In this document: positions 57,815-64,000 of the stretch, in pieces | Layout of the letters: each line of letters opens with the position of its first letter | Numbering within the stretch: position 1 is the first letter of the stretch | Assembly: GCA_036346275.1 (NCBI GenBank) | Contig: CM070713.1 | Coordinates: 69,432,382-69,496,381, forward strand | Source of the DNA: Otatea glauca | Taxonomy: Eukaryota > Streptophyta > Magnoliopsida > Poales > Poaceae | Length of the DNA: 64,000 nt | Direction: 5' to 3' | Notes under the pieces: generated by a model | Told to the model about the DNA's origin: nothing | Database searches by the model: none | What the model saw: only the letters and a program-made list of their open reading frames with translations | Program-made: the position numbers and the translations under genes

Positions 57815-60356
57815 ATGGCGCGACCTTGCCACTCGAGTCACTGGACGTGACCGCCGATGCGACTCCACCGGTCTAGGTACTCCGCAGAGGAGAACCGAGT
57901 GCTAGGGCCACTTCGACCTCGAGTGCCCAGGAGCGCGCCGCATCGACCCACGTTTGGGTTCCACGGTAAGTCGCGAACGCTTGCACTCTTTTACGCACAC
58001 ATACTTACCGTGAATGCAATTCTAACTACATGCAAAGTTGCGGCGGTGGCTTACTTCCTCTTTGTAGGATGGTGGAGCGGTGGATCGCCGTTAGAGGGCA
58101 AGGAGGTGCCGCGGTTCGGCACGACCGGTCCTCGCCGCCACACTCGTGGACCGGTGGAGACCGGAGACGACACGCTCCACCTTCCGCGCGGAGAGATGGC
58201 TCCGGACGCCGCAGACGTGTCGCACCTCTTAGGCCTCCCTTGTGCGGGCCCGGCAGATCGTGCCGCACGACGCCCAAATCACGTGGCACGCCGAGTTGTC
58301 CGCGTTTGCCGAGGTGCGGCGGCACCCCGGCGCCCCTACCGGCCCCTTAGGGAGGCCGAGCGCCACGGACCGACGGCGTGGTCGCCGATTCACGGTGAGT
58401 ACCTCTTTCTTTGAGAATTAAAATAGAAGCGCCAAGTTGCCGATAATGTTTGTTGCGAACGCAGCAGGTGACCTTCTCCACCCGCAGCGGAGGAGGCGGA
58501 CGTGGTTCGCCACTTGGAGGCATACCTCCGTTGTTGCTCGGTTGGGTGATGTTCCCGCCCTCCCACGGAACACGGTGGACCGTCACCGATCGAGTACGCC
58601 CAAAGACATCGCCGACACCCGGTGGATGAGGTAACACACTCGCCCAATCTCGTCTCAACGGAGCACGCCTAACTCCCCTTGTAAACAGTGATGCGGTGGT
58701 CGTGGGCCTCGGTGTGCTTGCGGCGACGACAGAGGTCCGCGGCGACGCCGTTTCTAAGCGAGCACGACGCGACGATGTCAGTTGCGCCCTACTCCTCCGC
58801 TTGTGGTCTTGGGAGCGCTTCTCCGTCGGCAGTTCGTTGTTGACACGACACCGCACTCGAGGAGCTTTACGGAGACGACCGGTGGATCGCCCACCATGGG
58901 CCACCATCGGGTCCGACGGCGTGCACGCTCCTCGTATCTTTTCCCCACTAACGCACTTGAATAACCTTCGCCATTTCTTATTTCCTCGCGGCGGAGGTTC
59001 GCGCACCTACTGGTGAGGAGGTCCTATCAGAGTTCGTTCGGAGTTCGACCGCCTCCACGACGAGGGCGCGCGGTGGACGCCATACACCGCAGACGACGTC
59101 CACGCCCGAGCACCTCACGGGTCTCCGTGCTTTGCACGAGATGAGGCCTTTGGCTCACCCGTAAGGTGCTCGTCTTTGACCTTTGTGTCGAGGAGTACTC
59201 CCGACCGAGTTTGCGGCGCTCGCCTGCTTCGATCCTTTCCTTTGCCGCCTCGTCACGTTGTCGCACGTGGCGCTCGCAGTACTTGCCTCGATCCTACTAC
59301 TCCGCATCTTTGCGAAATTAATGTGTTGCAGACTTCATCGCTTTTTGCATTGCAGATGACCGGATGGGTCTTTGCGGTGGCTCTCGATTCGCGACCGTAT
59401 GCGCCATGGGCCTGCGGCAGGGACGCGCGACTCGACGAGAGGGTCACCGAGACCGGCCAGACGACCATGACATGTACGATCAAGACATGGAGTGGTTCGC
59501 CTCACAAGACTCGCCTCGGGGTGGGTACACACCAAGACCGTGACGTCGCCGACGGCAGCATCGGTAGCGGACACGCATTCTTCACAGATGTCCCGGAGGG
59601 ACAACGCCTCGGTAAGTGTCACAATCGAACCTACATGGGCACGTCTTTTTCATGTAACTTACGTAATGCCAACCTGACGTTACATGCAGACTCAGCTCTT
59701 GGCGGAGATTGAGGTGGAGGCTGTGTCCATGTTGACGCGCCTAGAGGGGGGCATACAGGTGACCACCGCCGAGTCCGAGACAGCTTGGGGTCGGGTCCTC
59801 GCTACTGATGAGGCGGTTGGCTCGCAGCCACCGCCGAGGGCGCGAGACGTCGGCGGACGCAGCACACCACGCCACTTCGCCCAAAGACTCGCCCTACCCA
59901 CCCGGTGCCCGTCACGCCCCACGCGCGGCGGGGGGCGGTGGTCGACGAGGCTCCTTCCGCGTCTCGCCCTACCCGTCGGTTCCTCGCTACGCTCCCCACG
60001 CAGCAGTGGGGGGGGATGGGGTGGGAGGCTCCTTCGCGTCTCGCCCTACCTGCCGGTTCCTCGCTACGCTCCCACGCAGAAGAAGTGGGGCGGCCAGTCG
60101 CGGAGGCTCCTCCTCGTCCCGCGCCCAGCGGAGACCCTGTGGTGGTTTCGACGAGCCTTCGACGACGAGTTCGACACGGAGGAGTACCTTTCGACCGACT
60201 ACCTCGACCCTCTCGGCTCTCGGGTGCGCCGCCACAGACTTGGCCTCGCCGCCAAGACTACTCTACGCTGCGCGCAGGCCGGCCTAGGAGGGACGTCCGT
60301 CGCCGTCGCCACTCACCTACCCCACGGGCCGATTAGGAAGCGTGGCGTGATTGACT
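57815..60356 (+). pseudogene. MULE-2 plant mobile domain (MAIN-like) gene, decayed
   Basis: An ATG at 57815 (MARPCH...) aligns with the MULE-1 start, with a donor-like GTAAGT near 57965. The PMD core is split between frames: RFGTTG/ETGDDTLHLPRGEMAP, then DVSHLLGLPCAGPAD (about 58108-58260), then a LWSWERFSVGS block near 58801-58835. The Pro/Ser/Arg-rich C-terminal part (59870-60340) is longer than in MULE-1 and contains SRPTRRFLATLP-like repeats. Near the end the frame reads RKRGVIDLL, so the MULE-1 stop is shifted. Decay is evident throughout. Confidence 0.7.
59890..60130 (+). repeat. Imperfect repeat in the PMD gene C-terminal region
   Basis: Three units contain CTCGCCCTACC[CT]...GGTTCCTCGCTACGCTCCCACGC (near 59890, 59965 and 60040), about 75 bases apart. 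In one frame they read S-P-Y-P...VPRYAP, an in-frame tandem duplication. Confidence 0.7.
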
Positions 60357-60507
60357 TGTTGTACGGATGTATTTTTAATGGCTTTACGCTCAAGAAGACA
60401 TTGTATAACCCGAGTTAGTAACATGACAGCGTTATCACTATAAATTGTTCAAATCATTTATGCATTGCTTGCCTATGCCACACGACGTGACAACACACCA
60501 ACGTTTG

Positions 60508-60605
60508 GTGCACCTATCGCCTCTAGTAGGGGCGATCGCCTAATGTGAGGCGATCGCTTACATGGGCAATCGCCCAAATATGAGGCGATCGCCCATACCC
60601 GGCGA
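60508..60605. promoter_or_regulatory. GGCGATCGCC palindrome array upstream of the small ORF
   Basis: Within about 100 bases lie GGGGCGATCGCCT, AGGCGATCGCTT, GGGCAATCGCCC, AGGCGATCGCCC and half-sites (TATCGCC, GGCGATATCGCG). A CCTTTATAACATTCG phrase follows at about 60612, 75 bases before the ORF start at 60687. The same core occurs in both terminal repeats. This suggests that the ORF promoter is read by the protein that binds the element ends, or arose from a terminal repeat. Confidence 0.55.
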
Positions 60606-60686
60606 TATCGCGCCTTTATAACATTCGTTCACAAGCGGTCTCGCAAAGAACAATGGAGAAAGAATAGAGGTGAGCATCAATCGAAA

Positions 60687-61243
60687 ATGCCGAGCGTGCA
60701 AGTGCAAAGGGTAAGGGAAGGCAAAGGAAGAAGCGAGTGCATGCGCGAATTTAGCGTACCAAGATCTCTTCCTACCTCGTGGAGTCAGGCGCCCATGTGT
60801 ATGTGCGGAGATCTTTGCGGGCTTGTCCGCTCTTGGGAAATTTCAACTTGGAAGAGGAGGTATTGGAAGTGCCGAACCACGCCTTCGATCCGCGGAGAAG
60901 AGCTGAAGGATCGCCGCATGGTAACAATCGTGACTGGGTTACATAATATTTGTGAATGAAACTTTGCTAATTTACGTTTCATGCAGTCACCTCCGCCATC
61001 GTGTGAATTTGAGCGATGGTTTGATACGAGATCAACCCCGAGGACCAACGGCGGCTTGACCAAGCCAACCGGCAGGATGAGTTCACGCGCGGTTTCAAGA
61101 ACAGCGATGCCGCACGCGAGGAGGCATGTAGGAAGGAAGCGGAGGAGAAGGAGGCGAGAGAGAGAGAAACGAGAGAGGCGCGACGTGTTGGAGAAGCCTC
61201 ACGAGGCATGGGCGAATGGGAAGTGGCCTCAAGCACTCAATAG
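60687..61243 (+). pseudogene. MULE-2 small Cys-containing ORF (broken)
   Basis: Starts MPSVQVQRVREGKGRSECM. With frame changes it reads APMCMCGDLCGLVRSWEI and RRYWKC, then an intron-like gap to an acceptor near 60985. MQSPPPSCEFERWFDT and a charged tail follow (frames around 61100-61200), with the stop at 61241-61243. The MCMCGDLC and YWKC cysteines fit a small zinc-binding (GRF-like) knuckle. Function unknown. Confidence 0.6.
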
Positions 61244-62019
61244 ACGTCTGGTGTTAACTTTGGTTTTCCTTGTTCGTGGTACTCCTTTTAGTTTTAAGTC
61301 GAATAAATAAACAAGGCCCAACCTTCAAGAGTATGCTCACCGTCAGGAGGGCTAGTATGTGTCCCATCGCTCTGTGTGTCCCAAATGATGTTATTTTCTC
61401 CATCGAGATAGGTTATAGCATTTTCGGTTCGTCATATCCGATTTCATCGAGTTTTACCATCGTTTGCGAAAGATACGGCAATTTTCATGTTTTACCGATT
61501 GCATGTTAGGACAACAATAAAATAGTGCGACCTAAAGTGACATCTAAATATTTTTACATAATTGTGACCTATGCAAGCCCAAGAATGCAACAAAACTGGT
61601 TCTGTCAAGTTTTGAGGTCGTTCAGATATTATTCTAACCGCTTGAACAATGATTGTTATAAAGGGTTTAAACTAGCCATCTTTTATTCAAAATGCAATCA
61701 TATTTAGATATTTTGCAAAAATGAAGTGCATAAGGTTGTAGTAACTTATTCTATTTATTTCATGAATTATGGATCAACACACATTATAATTCCTTCACAA
61801 TCCACGATTAGAGCCTAGCATTCAACTCAAATAAAAAAATTTGCAAACAACACATGGATTTTTATTTTACACTCTAATTCTTCATTCCAAAATTTAAATT
61901 TAGAAACAAGTTTCATTTAATTTGGACACTCTAACAAAAGTTACGGGTTTATATTAAAAAGCATATAGTAATTACAAAACAAAACTAAAAAAAAAACTGC
62001 TGGTGTCCTGTCGCCTCAG

Positions 62020-62210
62020 AGGGCGATCGCCTCTACAGAGGCGATGGGGGCCCACAAGCTACCGCTAGCTGGCGTTAACGGTGGCGGGGCTATCGCCTGT
62101 GTATGAAGCGATCGCCCATACACGGCGACGGGGGCATTTTGTCATTTTTCATTCGGACGCATAGTTTTGAAAAAAAGAATAAAAATAAATATTAAATAAA
62201 AAAAAATTCG
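62020..62210 (-). repeat. MULE-2 right terminal inverted repeat
   Basis: Reverse complement of 54020-54215. It contains AGGGCGATCGCCT (about 62018-62031) and AAGCGATCGCCC (about 62107-62118). Confidence 0.9.
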
Positions 62211-62219
62211 AAATTATCC
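62211..62219 (+). repeat. MULE-2 right target duplication
   Basis: GAAATTATC, exact match to 54011-54019. Confidence 0.92.
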
Positions 62220-62668
62220 CGCCTTAAAAAAAATGGCCCATATAATGTATGGTCATGCGAAAGAATCAGCCGATTTGAGTCTTCCGAGCCGAGCCGAACC
62301 TAACCATCCATCAGTAAGGCCCATGTGAGACCAACCAAAACCAATTGATTTGAGTTGATTGGGCTATTTGAATTGAAAAAGGCCGACTTGTCACGGGCTC
62401 ACGGCCATGCATCATTTACTACTACCGCAACCAAGCGGAAACCAGCCGGAGTTAAGGATTTGGACATATTTGACCAAATTTTATAATTATTTAGTTTGCT
62501 ATTAAATTTTGATAAGATTTTTTTCTCGTTCTTTAGTTTATTCTCTTGATAGTTAATTTAATAACTAAATTTTGATAATATCAAATTTTAGTAAGATTTT
62601 GGGAGATAAATTTATCATCAAACTAAACAGCCCGGAAGATCAAATCGAGACAGGGGAGAAGCAGCGGC
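62220..62668. promoter_or_regulatory. Upstream region of the alpha/beta hydrolase gene
   Basis: About 450 bases between MULE-2 and the hydrolase start. It is AT-rich with a TTTATAATTATTTAG stretch near 62490 that could serve as a core promoter. MULE-2 therefore inserted within roughly half a kilobase of the start codon and may affect expression. Confidence 0.4.
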
Positions 62669-64000
62669 GTGCCAGACTGCGAGTGTGGACTGACCGGGAT
62701 GGAGTGGACGACGGTGGATACGGGGGACGGGGCCAAGCTGAGCGTGCGGCTGTTCAAGCCGGCGGCGGGGGAGGAGGCGGCGGAGGACGTGGCGGTGGTG
62801 CTGGTGCACCCCTACACCATCCTGGGCGGCATGCAGGGCCTGCTGCGCGGCATCGCCGTGGGGCTCGCGCGGCGGGGCCACCGAGCCGTAACCTTCGACA
62901 TGCGCGGCGCCGGGCGGTCCACCGGCCGCGCCTCCCTCACCGGCTCCTCTGAGGTCGGGGATGTCGTCGCCGTCTGCCACTGGGTAGCCGAAAACCTCAA
63001 GCCGCGCGCCGTCCTGCTCGTCGGGTCCTCCGCGGGTAGGTTAATTACGCCGATTTCTACCCCAAAGGCGACTCCTTTGTTTCTTTCTCGCTCTCCATAC
63101 ATGTTCAGTTTGCCTCGATGCGAGATTCAGTGAAGCTGCACACGTAAGAGCGCTGTGGTAATCAAATCGAGCTAACAATTGACTCTTCTGAAACTGTATT
63201 TGATCAAATGGAATGTGCAATTGACAATTAACCACTCATCTGGACCTGCAAGCAAATAGGAATAGGTGGTGTATGGTTTGTTGCATCGGAATTCAAATAT
63301 CAAACTTTTGGCTCATGGAATTTGGCTTCAAATATACCATGTTCTTATCATTTCGGTTATTCTCAAGTCCAAAAATCGAACTAGCGCTGGGTATTACTCA
63401 TTGATTTGTGCTTGGGGCTTCTGAATAGTTGCTAAGGAACCCATAAGAGGTTCCAATGGCGAATTTTCCCTTCTGTTAGGGTAGCCCCAGCCTTCTCCTA
63501 AGCGATCTTCCTTGTTTGGTTATTACCACTATTTTTCAGCAAATCCTTACTGTATATTTTATCACTGTGCACTTGTTGCCTCCAGATGTGATATACCTAT
63601 TTGTGGCTATTCTTATCTGGCCCGAAGATTAGTTATTAGTTGTGACTTGTGAGTAATGAGGTGCGCTTCACATCTTGCTATTCAAACCTACTCTAACTGA
63701 CCTCAACCCAGTACAGCTCCCCGAACTACCAACATTATTGACATTTATGTCAAAACTGTGGACAGCAATTGCAACTGAAGAAAGGTAAAAGTACTTGTGT
63801 TGTCGCACAAAACAACATCAAGATGATGAAATCATTCTGCACAGAAGTTTTCTTCAGTCATTCATGCAGCTATTGAACCATGTTTGGTCATGTATCTAAC
63901 TCTAATTTCCTGATACAGGGGCACCAATTGCCGGATCTGCAGTCGATAAGGTTGACCAGGTGGTTGGTTATGTTTGCATCGGATACCCATTTGGTCTAAT
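62669..64000 (+). CDS. Alpha/beta-hydrolase family protein, 5' part (runs off the window)
   Basis: Exon 1 runs from an ATG at 62669 to a donor after 63035, and exon 2 starts at 63919 after a CAG acceptor and continues past 64000. The phase-1 junction completes the nucleophile elbow GSSAG (residues 119-123, Ser121), followed by APIAGSAVDKVDQVVGYVC. Upstream, VVLVHPYTILGGMQGLLRG supplies the oxyanion-hole HP region and FDMRGAGRSTG is the conserved strand-turn, all typical of alpha/beta hydrolases. An alternative start is Met11 (62699). Exon 1 is very GC-rich and reads cleanly, so the gene looks functional. Acid and His catalytic residues would lie outside the window. The substrate is not predictable. 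Confidence 0.88.

Larger units (their letters stand above)
54020..62210 (+). mobile_element. MULE-2: Mutator-like element, 8.2 kb, with 9-bp target duplication
   Basis: The terminal repeats begin GAATTTTTTTTTATTTAATATTT on both ends and stay alignable for about 180 bases. They pass through ACTATGCGTCCG, a TGACAAAATGCCCC block, GTATGGGCGATCGC and CATCGCCTC[AT]G. Gene order on the plus strand is transposase (54922-57466), PMD gene (57815-60356) and small Cys-containing ORF (60687-61243), the same as MULE-1 but inverted in the window. The intact duplication shows this copy has not been rearranged at its ends. All three genes contain frameshifts. Confidence 0.93.

Noticed and set aside
60508..60605. 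GCGATCGC motifs as cyanobacterial HIP1 elements
   Set aside because: The octamer is the same, but here it is confined to the two MULE copies and embedded in longer element-specific palindromes in a plant context.

Overview
This window is nuclear DNA from a grass, most likely rice (Oryza) or a close relative. The evidence is: very GC-rich coding exons beside AT-rich intergenic DNA, GT-AG introns, a Helitron with the rice-type 5' end (TCTCTACTAC), Stowaway ends (CTCCCTCCGT), repeats resembling the rice (TA)n-targeting Micron family, and CACTA and Mutator-like elements of grass type. The species assignment is inference; no database search was possible.

Only two host genes look intact. A four-exon NRT1/PTR-family transporter of the NPF7.3/NRT1.5 type lies on the minus strand (17510-20446, predicted 600 aa), with a possible promoter and untranslated leader near 22.0-22.4 kb. 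An alpha/beta hydrolase gene starts near the right edge on the plus strand (62669 onward) and runs off the window.

Almost everything else is transposon-derived. From left to right: a Helitron 3' end (483); Mutator-like element MULE-1 (1156-9893, genes on minus); a non-autonomous Copia-type LTR element (10202-12773) with a nested Gypsy-like LTR; a 4.1-kb Helitron (13224-17318) carrying intron-containing fragments of two unrelated host genes, an ACT-domain-repeat (ACR) gene and a PX-domain EREX-like gene; the transporter gene; a cluster of MITEs, a solo LTR and Micron-like repeats (21.6-30.6 kb); CACTA-1 (31923-42457, 3-bp target duplication CGA); more repeats; CACTA-2 (46067-51920, 3-bp target duplication TGT) with hairpin-forming subterminal arrays and a captured GHKL-ATPase (GMI1-like) fragment; nested MITEs (52.0-52.6 kb); and MULE-2 (54020-62210, genes on plus, 9-bp target duplication GAAATTATC).

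MULE-1 and MULE-2 are full-length relatives in opposite orientation. Each carries a MURA-type transposase, a plant-mobile-domain (MAIN-like) gene and a small Cys-containing ORF ending in a charged coiled-coil-like tail. All are decayed by frameshifts and stops in both copies. Palindromic GGCGATCGCC motifs stud both termini and the region just upstream of the third ORF. The most notable structures are this three-gene element family with its palindrome arrays, the Helitron gene chimera, and the CACTA elements with CpG-rich blocks, hairpin arrays and captured chromatin-gene sequence.
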